From Streptomyces sulphureus DSM 40104 (GTDB lineage Bacteria > Actinomycetota > Actinomycetes > Streptomycetales > Streptomycetaceae): a stretch of 64,000 bases of DNA. Each line of letters starts with the position of its first letter. Within the stretch, counting starts at the first letter, position 1. The position numbers and the translations under genes are program-made. The stretch covers positions 62,001 through 126,000 of the forward strand of contig NZ_KB905818.1 in NCBI RefSeq assembly GCF_000381025.1, read 5' to 3'. Below the pieces are notes generated by a model. It made no database searches, was not told the origin of the DNA, and saw nothing but the letters and a program-made list of their open reading frames with translations. Below are positions 1 to 8,880 of the stretch, piece after piece.

Positions 1-1255
1 GCAACGGCTGCCGTGGATCGCCGTCCGCAAGGACCTCGCCTCCTACCGCGGCACGGGTCCGCTCGCCGACCCCGAACGCCTCTACGCCGGCGAGCTCGCA
101 CCCGAGACCCTCCAGCGTTTCCACACGGCGCTGCGCACCCGCGGCCTGCCGCCGGACAGGTTCCTCTTCCTGCCGATCCATCCGTGGCAGTGGGACAAGA
201 CCGTCGTCCCCCTCTTCACCCCCGCCCTCGCCGACGACGCGATCGTGCCGCTCCCTTGCGACCCCGACCTCCGCCTCGGGCAGCAGTCGATCCGCACCTT
301 CGCCAACACCACCCACCCGGAGCGGCACACCGTCAAGCTGCCCCTGTCGATCCTCAACACCCTCGTGTGGCGCGGCCTCCCGACGGAGCGCACCCTCGCT
401 GCGCCCGCGGTGACGGCATGGGTACAGGGCATCAGCTCGCAGGATCGGTTCCTCAGTGAGGAGTGCCGGGTCGTCCTCCTCGGCGAGGTCGCCTCGCTCG
501 CGGTGGCCCATCCCGTGTACGACCGGCTCCCGACCGTGCCGTACCAGTACCGCGAACTCCTCGGCTGCATCTGGCGCGAGCCGCTGCCCATGCAGCTCGA
601 CGCCGGTGAGCGCGCTCGTACCCTCGCCTCGCTCATCCACCTCGACCCGGCCGGCCGCTCCTTCACCGCCGAACTCGTCGCCCGCTCCGGCCTCGAGCCC
701 CGTGTGTGGCTCCGCCGCCTTTTCGCCGCGCTGCTCCCTCCGCTCCTGCATTTCCTCTACCGCTACGGCGTCGTCTTCTCGCCGCACGGCGAGAACGCGA
801 TCGTCGTCTTCGACGGGGACGAGGTTCCGGTCCGGCTCGCCGTGAAGGACTTCGTCGACGATGTCAACGTCAGCGCCGAGCCCCTCCCGGAGCTGGAAGC
901 GATGCCGGGGGACGTGCGCTCCGTGCTCCTCTCCGAGTCGCCTGCGTTCCTCACCCAGTTCATCCATTCGGGGCTCTTCGTCGGCGTCTTCCGCTACCTC
1001 GCGCCGCAGTGCTGCGAGCAACTCGACGTCCCCGAGCAGGAGTTCTGGTCACTGGTGCGCGCCGAGATCGACAGGTACCACCGGCGGTTCCCCGAACTGA
1101 AGCACCGCTTCGAGACGTTCGACCTCCTCACGCCGCGGATCGAGCGCCTCTGCCTCAACCGCAACCGCCTCCACCTCGACGGTTACCGCGACCGTCCCGA
1201 CCGTCCGCACGCGGCCGTGCACGGCACCGTGCCCAACCCGCTGCACCAGGCGTGA
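1..1255 (+). CDS. IucA/IucC family siderophore synthetase, 5'-truncated
   Basis: This is the C-terminal part (about 417 residues visible) of an NRPS-independent siderophore (NIS) synthetase; the reading frame is open from base 2, so the true start lies outside the window. NIS synthetases adenylate a carboxylate and condense it with an amine or alcohol. Visible family marks are the HPWQWDK motif near base 175, the segment GQQSIRTF near base 283, a region with the sequence FSPHGENA near base 776, and a C-terminal FhuF-like part ending at the TGA. It resembles DesD-type enzymes in general layout, but the product cannot be assigned. From memory, S. coelicolor has an NIS gene in this position next to dinG and lexA. 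No iron box is visible because the promoter is off the window. The next gene begins 65 nt downstream with its own ribosome binding site. Confidence 0.9.
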   Translation, partial: QRLPWIAVRKDLASYRGTGPLADPERLYAGELAPETLQRFHTALRTRGLPPDRFLFLPIHPWQWDKTVVPLFTPALADDAIVPLPCDPDLRLGQQSIRTFANTTHPERHTVKLPLSILNTLVWRGLPTERTLAAPAVTAWVQGISSQDRFLSEECRVVLLGEVASLAVAHPVYDRLPTVPYQYRELLGCIWREPLPMQLDAGERARTLASLIHLDPAGRSFTAELVARSGLEPRVWLRRLFAALLPPLLHFLYRYGVVFSPHGENAIVVFDGDEVPVRLAVKDFVDDVNVSAEPLPELEAMPGDVRSVLLSESPAFLTQFIHSGLFVGVFRYLAPQCCEQLDVPEQEFWSLVRAEIDRYHRRFPELKHRFETFDLLTPRIERLCLNRNRLHLDGYRDRPDRPHAAVHGTVPNPLHQA

Positions 1256-1320
1256 GGGCGGGCGTCCCGGGCCGGGGGCGGAGGCGCGTTGTCAGTCGTT
1301 CCACGTAAGGTGGCGGAGCT

Positions 1321-3297
1321 ATGAGCAAGCCCGCCCTCACCGAACTCCTGCACGCCGCCGTCACCGCCGTCGGCGGTACGGAGCGACCGGGCCAGGTCGC
1401 CATGGCCGAGGCCGTGGCCCAGGCCGTTGAGGAGGGGCGTCACCTCCTCGTCCAGGCGGGCACCGGCACCGGTAAGTCCCTCGGCTACCTGGTCCCCGCC
1501 CTCGCCCAGGGCGAGCGCGTCGTCGTGGCCACCGCGACGCTTGCGCTCCAACGGCAGCTCGTCGAACGGGACCTGCCGCGTACGGTCAAGGCGCTGCACC
1601 CGCTGCTCCGCCGTCGCCCCGAGTTCGCGATGCTCAAGGGCCGCTCCAACTACCTCTGCCTCCACCGCCTCCACGAGGGCGTGCCGCAGGAGGAGGAAGA
1701 GGGCCTCTTCGACCCCTTCGAGACGGCCGCCCCCAGCTCCAAGCTCGGCCAGGACCTCCTCCGCCTCCGCGACTGGTCCGACGACACCGAGACGGGCGAC
1801 CGCGACGACCTCACCCCCGGCGTCTCCGACCGCGCCTGGGGCCAGGTCTCGGTCTCCTCGCGCGAGTGCCTCGGGGCCGCCAAGTGCGCCTACGGCATGG
1901 AGTGCTTCGCCGAGGCGGCGCGTGAGCGTGCCAAGGTCGCGGACGTCGTCATCACCAACCACGCCCTCCTCGCCATCGACGCGATCGACGGTGCCCCCGT
2001 CCTCCCGAGCCACGACGTCCTCGTCGTCGACGAGGCGCACGAGCTCGTCTCCCGCGTCACCGGCGTCGCGACGGGCGAGCTGTCACCCGGCGGTGTGCAC
2101 CGCGCGGTGCGGCGCGTGACCAAGCTCGTCAACGAGAAGGCAGCAGACCAACTCCGGTCGGCAGCCGAGGAGTTCGAGCGGCTCATGGAGCTCGCCCTGC
2201 CGGGACGGCTGGAGGGCGAGCTTCCCGAGGGCCTCGCCCACGGGCTGATGCTCCTCAGGGACGCGGCCCGCACCTGCCTCACCGCCCTCGGCGACACCAA
2301 GGACCGCTCGGTGCAGGACGAGGACGCCGTCCGCAAGCAGGCGACGGCCTCGATCGAGAACGTCCGGGAGGTCGCCGAACGCATCCTGGAGACCTCCGAG
2401 TACGACGTCCTCTGGTACGAGCGCCACGACCGCTACGGCGCCTCGATCCGCGTCGCCCCCCTCACCGTCTCGGGACTCCTCCGCGAGAAGCTCTTCGACG
2501 ACCGCTCGGTAGTCCTCACCTCCGCGACGCTCAAGCTGGGCGGGGACTTCAACGGCGTCGGCGCCTCCCTCGGCCTCGCCCCCGAAGGGACGCGGGAGGA
2601 CGCGGACGAGTCGGCAGGCCCGCACTGGCGCGGCCTCGACGTCGGTTCACCTTTCGACTACCGCAAGCAGGGCATCCTCTACGTGGCCAAGCACCTGGCG
2701 ACCCCGGGGCGCGAGGGTCAACGCACCGACATGCTCGACGAGTTGGCGGAGCTGGTGGAGGCCGCGGGCGGTCGGACGCTCGGTCTCTTCTCGTCGATGC
2801 GTGCGGCGCAGACGGCTGCCGAGGAGCTCCGCGGCCGGCTCGACCTCCCCATTCTCCTGCAAGGTGAGGAGACGCTGGGCGAGCTCATCCGGCGCTTCGC
2901 TGACGACGCCGGCACGTGCCTCTTCGGCACCCTCTCCCTGTGGCAGGGCGTGGATGTCCCCGGTGTCAACTGCCAGTTGGTGGTCATGGACCGGGTTCCC
3001 TTCCCCCGTCCCGACGATCCGCTGATGAGTGCCCGTCAGAAGGCCGTCCAGGAGTCCGGCGGCAACGGCTTCATGGCCGTGGCGGCGACGCACGCCGCCC
3101 TGCTGATGGCGCAGGGTGCGGGGCGACTCGTGCGGGCCTCGGGAGACAGGGGTGTGGTGGCGGTCCTCGATCCGCGCCTGGAGCGCGCGCGGTACGGCAG
3201 CTTCCTGCGGGCGTCGATGCCCGACTTCTGGTACACCACCGACCGCAACCAGGTCCGCCGCTCCCTCGCGGCGATCGACGCGGCTGCGAAGGGCTGA
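1321..3297 (+). CDS. dinG: DinG/XPD-like ATP-dependent DNA helicase
   Basis: A 658-residue superfamily 2 helicase expected to unwind DNA 5'-3', including D-loops, R-loops or G-quadruplexes, in the cytoplasm. Walker A is AGTGTGKS at residues 46-53 and the DEAH box is D237-H240 within VVDEAHEL. Four cysteines (C113, C183, C189, C195) are spaced as in the iron-sulfur domain of XPD/DinG proteins. The C-terminal helicase half has the LWQGVDVPG and GRLVRA segments. The ATG at 1321 follows an AAGG-type ribosome binding site. It runs convergently to lexA. No GAAC-N4-GTTC SOS box is present in the 65 nt upstream, so direct LexA control is not evident even though DinG is SOS-induced in E. coli. Identity as a DinG/YoaA-type helicase is secure; the in vivo substrate is not. 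Confidence 0.93.
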   Translation: MSKPALTELLHAAVTAVGGTERPGQVAMAEAVAQAVEEGRHLLVQAGTGTGKSLGYLVPALAQGERVVVATATLALQRQLVERDLPRTVKALHPLLRRRPEFAMLKGRSNYLCLHRLHEGVPQEEEEGLFDPFETAAPSSKLGQDLLRLRDWSDDTETGDRDDLTPGVSDRAWGQVSVSSRECLGAAKCAYGMECFAEAARERAKVADVVITNHALLAIDAIDGAPVLPSHDVLVVDEAHELVSRVTGVATGELSPGGVHRAVRRVTKLVNEKAADQLRSAAEEFERLMELALPGRLEGELPEGLAHGLMLLRDAARTCLTALGDTKDRSVQDEDAVRKQATASIENVREVAERILETSEYDVLWYERHDRYGASIRVAPLTVSGLLREKLFDDRSVVLTSATLKLGGDFNGVGASLGLAPEGTREDADESAGPHWRGLDVGSPFDYRKQGILYVAKHLATPGREGQRTDMLDELAELVEAAGGRTLGLFSSMRAAQTAAEELRGRLDLPILLQGEETLGELIRRFADDAGTCLFGTLSLWQGVDVPGVNCQLVVMDRVPFPRPDDPLMSARQKAVQESGGNGFMAVAATHAALLMAQGAGRLVRASGDRGVVAVLDPRLERARYGSFLRASMPDFWYTTDRNQVRRSLAAIDAAAKG

Positions 3298-3360
3298 CGC
3301 CTGGCGACCCGTCAACTCACCTTCTGTCGGGAGGTTTTCGAGCGGAGAGGGGCATGCGCG

Positions 3361-3411
3361 CAGCCCATGGGCCACTCCCCGCTGTCTTCCGGGGCCCGGC
3401 GCCATGGGCTG
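3361..3411. terminator. Inverted repeat between convergent dinG and lexA
   Basis: The arms CAGCCCATGG (3361-3370) and CCATGGGCTG (3402-3411) are perfectly complementary, with a 31-nt loop that can pair further (GGGCC with GGCCC). It sits between two converging stop codons, so a bidirectional terminator is plausible. There is no T-tract, as is usual in Streptomyces. Confidence 0.5.
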
Positions 3412-3428
3412 GCACGGAAACGGCGTCA

Positions 3429-4280
3429 TCAGACGCGGCGCAGGACGGCGACCACCTTTCCGAGGATGGTGGCGTCATCGCCCGGGATCGGCTGGTAGGA
3501 AGCGTTGTGCGGTACGAGCCAGACGTGGCCGTCCTCGCGGCGGAACCGCTTGACCGTCGCCTCCCCGTCGAGCATCGCCGCGACGATGTCGCCGTTCTCG
3601 GCGACGGGCTGGCGCCTCACGGTGACCCAGTCACCGTCGCAGATGGCGGCGTCGACCATCGAGTCCCCGACGACCTTGAGGACGAACAGCTCGCCGTCGC
3701 CCACGAGTTGGCGGGGGAGAGGGAAGACGTCCTCGACCGACTCCTCCGCGAGGATCGGCCCCCCCGCCGCGATCCGACCGACCAGCGGGACGTAGGAGGC
3801 GGAGGGCTTGCCGGTGGTGTCGGCCGCCGCCTGGCTCGCGGGGGTGTCGGAGCCGCGCACCTCGTAGGCGCGGGGGCGGTGCGGGTCGCGCCGCAGGAAG
3901 CCCTTGCGTTCGAGCGCCATGAGCTGGTGGGCGACCGAGGAGGTGCTGGAGAGCCCCACGGCCTGCCCGATCTCCCGCATGGACGGCGGGTAGCCGCGCC
4001 GCTGCACCGAGTCGCGGATCACTTCGATGACGCGACGCTGGCGGTCGGTGAGCCCGGAGCTGTCCGCCCGGATTCCGGGAGGTCGTCCAGGGAGCGATCG
4101 CTTGGCCTGGGGGTCCTCCGAGGCGCCGGGGGAGGGGATGGCGTCCTCGCCCTCGGTGTCGAGCCCCCCCGGGGCTGCCGAGCTCTCTGCATCCGCCGAA
4201 CTCACCTGCTGGATCTGGTCGATTGACTGCGCCTGTCGGCCCTGGGGGGTGATGGTGGCGCTGTCTGCGGTGGTGGTCAC
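3429..4280 (-). CDS. lexA: LexA SOS repressor
   Basis: A 283-residue SOS repressor that self-cleaves when activated by RecA. The start is the GTG at 4280, chosen because GAGAGGGG lies just upstream and the first residues (TTTADSAT) match what I recall of Streptomyces LexA; the frame is open further upstream but that stretch overlaps the promoter and SOS box. A winged-helix DNA-binding domain spans roughly residues 75-142 (helix-turn-helix at PPSMREIGQAVGLSS). The cleavage bond is A172-G173 in RIAAGGP; the catalytic dyad is Ser207 (GDSM) and Lys244 (EATVKRF). The linker before the winged helix is about 70 residues, longer than in E. coli (202 residues total) and longer than I remember for S. 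coelicolor (about 234). It is transcribed divergently from nrdR and is probably autoregulated through the box at 4343-4358. Confidence 0.97.
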   Translation of the reverse strand: MTTTADSATITPQGRQAQSIDQIQQVSSADAESSAAPGGLDTEGEDAIPSPGASEDPQAKRSLPGRPPGIRADSSGLTDRQRRVIEVIRDSVQRRGYPPSMREIGQAVGLSSTSSVAHQLMALERKGFLRRDPHRPRAYEVRGSDTPASQAAADTTGKPSASYVPLVGRIAAGGPILAEESVEDVFPLPRQLVGDGELFVLKVVGDSMVDAAICDGDWVTVRRQPVAENGDIVAAMLDGEATVKRFRREDGHVWLVPHNASYQPIPGDDATILGKVVAVLRRV

Positions 4281-4342
4281 GTCGGCCCCTCTCGAATGGT
4301 TCTCCCTAGTGAGACAACGGTAGTTGGTTTCGAAAGGTTGCG

Positions 4343-4358
4343 CCAAACACACGTTCGA
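4343..4358 (-). promoter_or_regulatory. SOS (LexA) box upstream of lexA
   Basis: On the minus strand the 16-mer reads TCGAACGTGTGTTTGG, one strong half-site (TCGAAC) and one imperfect half, matching the actinobacterial consensus CGAAC-N4-GTTCG with one mismatch in the core. It lies 63 nt upstream of the lexA start. A possible -35 (TTGGCG) overlaps its right end, with TACCGT 18 nt further as the -10, so bound LexA would block RNA polymerase. Confidence 0.85.
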
Positions 4359-4598
4359 GTGAAAATTCGTCGTTCTCCTGAATTCGCCCACTGCGTAGGT
4401 GTATGGATAGCCGTTTATCCGTCATCGGGGACCCCGCTCGCTGCGGGCGCGGTCCGGACTCGACGGGCGGGCCTCGTTGTGCCCCGCAGTCTTTCAGGTC
4501 GCCCCATGGCCCAGCCCCGCGGAGCCCGTCCGCGGGTGCTCGCGTAGGCTCGGCTGCCGTCGACCGCCGACACGCAAGAACCGTGTGCTGACGGGTCG

Positions 4599-4614
4599 GC
4601 ACCAGATCTAGTGG
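4599..4614 (+). promoter_or_regulatory. Candidate NrdR box 1
   Basis: The 16-mer GCACCAGATCTAGTGG agrees with the NrdR consensus acaCwAtATaTwGwgt at all capitalised positions (C, A, A, T, T, G). It lies about 200 nt upstream of nrdR and some 40 nt upstream of its predicted -35. Confidence 0.6.
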
Positions 4615-4633
4615 TTACATGAGTGCGCGCCAC

Positions 4634-4649
4634 CCACAACTTGTGGTCC
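4634..4649 (+). promoter_or_regulatory. Candidate NrdR box 2
   Basis: A second imperfect palindrome, CCACAACTTGTGG at 4634-4646, starts 35 nt after the first box. NrdR boxes normally come as a pair on one face of the helix; the match here is weaker than box 1 and spacing is slightly larger than the usual 31-32 bp, so the call is tentative. Confidence 0.45.
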
Positions 4650-4655
4650 CCGGTG

Positions 4656-4683
4656 TTGAGTCCGCGGGGCCTTGGCCTATGCT
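4656..4683 (+). promoter_or_regulatory. Predicted nrdR-nrdJ promoter
   Basis: TTGAGT at 4656-4661 and TATGCT at 4678-4683 are separated by 16 nt and resemble an HrdB-type promoter. It lies immediately downstream of the candidate NrdR boxes, giving a repressor-controlled arrangement and a leader of about 115 nt before the nrdR ATG. Confidence 0.55.
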
Positions 4684-4804
4684 GGTGGCTGCCTTCGGGG
4701 ATGATCTCAGGCCCGGAAGGTCTTGTTCGTCATGCTTGTTCGTCGTGGCCGCGCGCTGTCGTGTGCCGTGCGGGCTCCTGCGGGTCCGAGGAGGGTGGGA
4801 AACG

Positions 4805-5350
4805 ATGCACTGTCCCTTCTGCAGGCACCCCGACAGCCGCGTGGTCGACAGCAGGACCACCGACGACGGGACGGCGATCCGTCGCCGCCGTCAGTGTCCC
4901 GACTGCTCCCGCCGCTTCACGACGATGGAGAACTCGTCGCTCACGGTGATCAAGCGAAGCGGTGTCACGGAGCCGTTCAGCCGGGATAAGGTCATCGCCG
5001 GTGTCCGCAAGGCGTGCCAGGGAAGGCCCGTCACGGAGGACGCCCTGGCGCAGCTGGGCCAGCAGGTCGAGGAGGCGGTCAGGGCGACGGGCAGCGCCGA
5101 GCTCTCCGCGCACGACGTCGGCCTCGCCATACTCGGGCCGCTCCAGGACCTCGACGTGGTCGCCTACCTGCGGTTCGCGTCCGTCTACCGGGCGTTCGAG
5201 TCGTTGGAGGACTTCGAGGCTGCGATAGCCGAGTTGCGAAGCAATCCCGTCGCCGAGGGCGGCACCGACGGGGTGGAAGGGGTCGTGGGGCCCCGGCTCG
5301 AAGGGGAAGGCGGAGCAGGCGGCTCCATAGTGCAGCCTGCGGCAGGCTGA
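4805..5350 (+). CDS. nrdR: Transcriptional repressor NrdR
   Basis: A 181-residue ATP/dATP-sensing repressor of ribonucleotide reductase genes. The start is the ATG at 4805, which gives the family-typical N-terminus MHCPFC and follows the ribosome binding site GAGGAGGG. A zinc ribbon is formed by C3, C6, C31 and C34; residues about 46-136 form the ATP-cone (SLTVIKRSGVTEPFSRDKV onward). The last 40 residues are a glycine/glutamate-rich tail of no known function. It lies 128 nt upstream of nrdJ in the same direction with no terminator between, consistent with the nrdRJ operon known in Streptomyces, so it probably represses its own operon when dATP is plentiful. Confidence 0.97.
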   Translation: MHCPFCRHPDSRVVDSRTTDDGTAIRRRRQCPDCSRRFTTMENSSLTVIKRSGVTEPFSRDKVIAGVRKACQGRPVTEDALAQLGQQVEEAVRATGSAELSAHDVGLAILGPLQDLDVVAYLRFASVYRAFESLEDFEAAIAELRSNPVAEGGTDGVEGVVGPRLEGEGGAGGSIVQPAAG

Positions 5351-5478
5351 CCACTCTCCGTTGTCATGAGAGGCGGAGGACGCCTGCGCCTCGGCAGAGC
5401 CAGACAGACCCAGACAGAGAGAAATCCTCGGGAAGAACCGGGGTGCATCGGGGCGTTATGCCCTGAAAGGGAGGCGGA

Positions 5479-8349
5479 ATGACAGAGACGACGAGCGGCC
5501 CGGCACGCGGCTTCCGCGCGAAGGGCGGCAAGGCGAAGAAGGGGCTGCGGATCGAGCGCATCCACACGACCCCCGGTGTGCACCCGTACGACGAGGTCAC
5601 CTGGGAGCGCCGCGACGTCGTCATGACCAACTGGCGCGACGGCTCGGTCAACTTCGAGCAGCGCGGCGTCGAGTTCCCCGACTTCTGGTCGGTGAACGCG
5701 GTCAACATCGTCACCAGTAAGTACTTCCGGGGCGCCGTCGGTACTCCGCAGCGGGAGAACAGCCTCAAGCAGCTCATCGACCGCGTCGTGAAGACCTACC
5801 GCAAGGCCGGTGAGGAGAATGGTTACTTCGCCTCGCCGGAGGAAGCGGAGATCTTCGAGCACGAGCTCGCCTATGCCGTGCTCCACCAGATCTTCGCCTT
5901 CAACTCCCCTGTCTGGTTCAACGTCGGGACAAAGCAGCCGCAGCAGGTCAGCGCCTGCTTCATCCTCTCCGTCGACGACTCGATGGAGTCGATCCTCGAC
6001 TGGTACAAGGAAGAGGGGATGATCTTCAAGGGCGGTTCGGGCGCCGGGCTCAACCTCTCGCGCATCCGCTCCTCCAAGGAGCTCCTCTCCTCGGGCGGCA
6101 ACGCCTCGGGCCCCGTCTCCTTCATGCGGGGTGCGGACGCCTCCGCCGGCACCATCAAGTCGGGCGGCGCGACCCGGCGGGCGGCGAAGATGGTGGTGCT
6201 CGACGTCGATCACCCGGACATCGAGGCCTTCATCGACACCAAGGTGAAGGAGGAAGAGAAGATCCGCGCCCTGCGGGACGCCGGCTTCGACATGGACCTC
6301 GGCGGCGACGACATCGCCTCCGTCCAATACCAGAACGCCAACAACTCGGTGCGCGTCAACGACGAGTTCATGAAGGCCGTCGAGAACGGCTCCAAGTTCT
6401 CGCTGCGCAGCCGGATGACGGGCGAGCCGTTGGAGGAGGTCGACGCCAAGAAGCTCTTCCGCAAGATGGCGGAGGCCGCCCACGTCTGCGCGGACCCCGG
6501 TGTCCAGTACGACGACACCATCAACCACTGGCACACCTCGCCGGAGTCGGGCCGGATCACCGCGTCCAACCCGTGCAGCGAGTACATGCACCTGGACAAC
6601 TCCTCGTGCAACCTCGCGTCGCTGAACCTGATGAAGTTCCTGCGCGACGACGACGAGGGTAACCAGTCCTTTGACGCCGACCGGTTCGCGAAAATCACCG
6701 AGCTCGTCATCACGGCGATGGACATCTCCATCTGCTTCGCCGATTTCCCCACCGAGAAGATCGGCGAGACGACCCGCGCCTTCCGCCAGCTCGGCATCGG
6801 CTACGCCAACCTCGGCGCGCTGCTGATGGCTACGGGACACGCCTACGACAGCGACGGCGGGCGTGCCCTCGCGGGCGCCATCACCTCGCTGATGACCGGC
6901 ACCTCCTACAAGCGCTCCGCCGAACTCGCCGCCGCTGTCGGCCCGTACGAGGGCTACGCCCGCAACTCCGACGCACACCGCCGCGTGATGCGCCAGCACC
7001 GCGAGGCGAACGATGCGGCGGTGCGCATGGACGACCTCGACAACCCGGTCTGGGCCGCGGCCACCGAGGCGTGGCAGGACGTCGAGCGGCTCGGCGAGAA
7101 GAACGGCTTCCGGAACGCCCAGGCATCGGTGCTGGCGCCGACCGGGACCATCGGCCTGATGATGGACTGCGACACCACCGGTGTCGAACCGGACCTGGCG
7201 CTGGTGAAGTTCAAGAAGCTGGTCGGCGGCGGCTCCATGCAGATCGTCAACAACACCGTGCCGAAGGCGCTCAAGCGGCTCGGCTACCAGCCGGAGCAGG
7301 TCGAGGCGATCGTCGAGCACATCGCCGAACACGGCAACGTGGTCGACGCTCCTGGGCTGCGCCCCGAGCACTACGAGGTCTTCGACTGCGCGATGGGCGA
7401 GCGGTCCATCTCGCCGATGGGCCACGTGCGGATGATGGCCGCCGCGCAGCCGTTCCTCTCGGGCGCCATCTCCAAGACGGTCAACATGCCGGCGTCCAGC
7501 ACCGTTGAGGACGTCGAGGAGATCTACCTCCAGGGCTGGAAGCTCGGCACCAAGGCGCTCGCCGTCTACGTCGAGAACAGCAAGGTCGGTCAGCCGCTCT
7601 CGGCGAAGCAGAAGGAGGAGCCGAAGACCGAGCAGGTCGTGGAGTACCGTCCGGTGCGCCGTCGCCTGCCGAAGGGGAGGCCGGGCATCACCACCTCCTT
7701 CACCGTGGGCGGGGCCGAGGGGTACATCACGGCCAACTCGTACCCGGACGACGGCCTCGGTGAGGTCTTCCTCAAGATGTCGAAGCAGGGCTCGACGCTC
7801 GCCGGGATGATGGACGCCTTCTCGATCGCGATCTCCGTCGGCCTCCAGTACGGGGTCCCGTTGGAGACGTACGTCTCGAAGTTCACGAACATGCGGTTCG
7901 AGCCGGCCGGGATGACCGACGACTCGGACGTGCGGATGGCGCAGTCGATCGTCGACTACATCTTCCGCCGACTCGCCCTGGACTTCCTGCCGTTCGAAAC
8001 GCGCTCGGCGCTCGGTATCCACTCGGCCGCTGAGCGCCAGCGCCACCTGGAGACGGGCTCCTACGAGCCGGCCGACGACGAGTTCGACCTCGACGGGCTC
8101 TCCCAGTCGGCACCCAAGGCCCAGCAGCCGGCGAAGCAGAAGGACCCGGAGGAGGCCGACCGCACCGCTCCGGAACCGGAGGCTGCGGCCCCGGCACCGC
8201 GCGAGGCGCACAACTCGACGGAGCTGATGGAGATGCAGCTCGGCCTCAACGCCGATGCACCGCTCTGCTTCTCCTGCGGCACCAAGATGCGCCGCGCCGG
8301 CAGTTGCTACCTCTGCGAGGGATGCGGCTCGACGAGCGGTTGCAGCTAA
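5479..8349 (+). CDS. nrdJ: Vitamin B12-dependent (class II) ribonucleoside-diphosphate reductase
   Basis: A 956-residue adenosylcobalamin-dependent reductase that makes deoxynucleotides without oxygen-requiring metallocofactors. Active-site cysteines are visible: C160 (SACFIL), the thiyl-radical cysteine C366 (NPCSE) and C377 (SSCNL). The C-terminus ends in paired cysteines, CFSCGTK, CYLCEGCG and a final SGCS, which form the zinc or redox-shuttle tail of this long NrdJ class. A variable acidic linker (about 870-920) precedes that tail. The ATG at 5479 follows GGGAGG. It is likely co-transcribed with nrdR and ends at a perfect hairpin at 8401-8433. The opposite strand is open for thousands of codons across this gene, but that is a base-composition effect. 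Confidence 0.97.
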   Translation: MTETTSGPARGFRAKGGKAKKGLRIERIHTTPGVHPYDEVTWERRDVVMTNWRDGSVNFEQRGVEFPDFWSVNAVNIVTSKYFRGAVGTPQRENSLKQLIDRVVKTYRKAGEENGYFASPEEAEIFEHELAYAVLHQIFAFNSPVWFNVGTKQPQQVSACFILSVDDSMESILDWYKEEGMIFKGGSGAGLNLSRIRSSKELLSSGGNASGPVSFMRGADASAGTIKSGGATRRAAKMVVLDVDHPDIEAFIDTKVKEEEKIRALRDAGFDMDLGGDDIASVQYQNANNSVRVNDEFMKAVENGSKFSLRSRMTGEPLEEVDAKKLFRKMAEAAHVCADPGVQYDDTINHWHTSPESGRITASNPCSEYMHLDNSSCNLASLNLMKFLRDDDEGNQSFDADRFAKITELVITAMDISICFADFPTEKIGETTRAFRQLGIGYANLGALLMATGHAYDSDGGRALAGAITSLMTGTSYKRSAELAAAVGPYEGYARNSDAHRRVMRQHREANDAAVRMDDLDNPVWAAATEAWQDVERLGEKNGFRNAQASVLAPTGTIGLMMDCDTTGVEPDLALVKFKKLVGGGSMQIVNNTVPKALKRLGYQPEQVEAIVEHIAEHGNVVDAPGLRPEHYEVFDCAMGERSISPMGHVRMMAAAQPFLSGAISKTVNMPASSTVEDVEEIYLQGWKLGTKALAVYVENSKVGQPLSAKQKEEPKTEQVVEYRPVRRRLPKGRPGITTSFTVGGAEGYITANSYPDDGLGEVFLKMSKQGSTLAGMMDAFSIAISVGLQYGVPLETYVSKFTNMRFEPAGMTDDSDVRMAQSIVDYIFRRLALDFLPFETRSALGIHSAAERQRHLETGSYEPADDEFDLDGLSQSAPKAQQPAKQKDPEEADRTAPEPEAAAPAPREAHNSTELMEMQLGLNADAPLCFSCGTKMRRAGSCYLCEGCGSTSGCS

Positions 8350-8400
8350 GCGCGCGGATGCGTACCTGACGCCGGTGAGCGTCTGCTGAACCCCGCTTGA

Positions 8401-8433
8401 GAGAGGGCGCCGACCGACGGTCGGCGCCCTCTC
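8401..8433 (+). terminator. Terminator of nrdR-nrdJ
   Basis: A perfect 15-bp stem (GAGAGGGCGCCGACC with its complement) and a GAC loop begin 51 nt after the nrdJ stop. There is no T-run. Confidence 0.88.
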
Positions 8434-8880
8434 CGCGCTCGGGAGGCGTGGGCTGCTGTCCCGTCGGCACGCGCCGTGACGGTGGGGTCCGCGGCCGCGC
8501 ATTTCTGGCAACGGAGCTTCGGAATGGTGGAATGCGGCGCTCTCACGTGTGGGCTCGGCCATCGAAGCGATCGCCAGGCACGTCGTGGACTTCCACCATG
8601 CCGAGCTCGGTACTTCTGCGGAACGGCGCCTTCCTGCCCGCCTTCGCTCGCCGACGGGCTGCATGTCGCCGATCTCCCCGGCGGGGCCGATGTTTCGGGT
8701 GTGGCCTTTCCTCCTTCGGCTGCGGCAGCGGGGGCCGCGCAGGCCCGCCTCTGCCGAGTGACCCGCGGAGGAGCCGATGCAGAGCGGGCGGCTCCTCGTA
8801 GGACCATGGCTTGCACGACGTCCCGAAGTCCGTTGCAGGGAGTCGCCGGCCGAACGTCTGCGTACGGGGAGGTGTGGCAC
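8434..8880. other. 447-nt stretch without a convincing gene
   Basis: Between the nrdJ terminator and the next start there are open frames on both strands but none has family-like sequence, a good start context or a conserved motif. The frame of the following gene is open upstream to about 8476, but that extension is low-complexity and has no ribosome binding site. Near the right end GGGGAGG precedes the GTG at 8881. Confidence 0.5.

Larger units (their letters stand above)
4281..4804. other. Divergent lexA-nrdR control region
   Basis: This 524-nt stretch holds no credible gene. It contains the lexA promoter with an SOS box on its left side, two candidate NrdR boxes and the nrdR promoter on its right side, and a 5' leader of roughly 115 nt for nrdR. 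In that leader CTTGTTCGTC occurs twice (4722-4731 and 4735-4744), with a 13-nt period. I see no cobalamin riboswitch signature before nrdR-nrdJ. Confidence 0.7.

Noticed and set aside
4619..4804. Longer N-terminal extension of nrdR
   Set aside because: NrdR proteins begin with the zinc-binding MHCPFC; the region before it contains the promoter.
4281..4804. Cobalamin riboswitch before nrdR-nrdJ
   Set aside because: No B12-box-like sequence was seen; regulation by NrdR fits better for a B12-using reductase.
8476..8880. Upstream extension of the NAD-binding protein in the same frame
   Set aside because: The extra 135 residues are low-complexity, have no Rossmann-like pattern and no ribosome binding site; the GTG at 8881 with GGGGAGG upstream is better.
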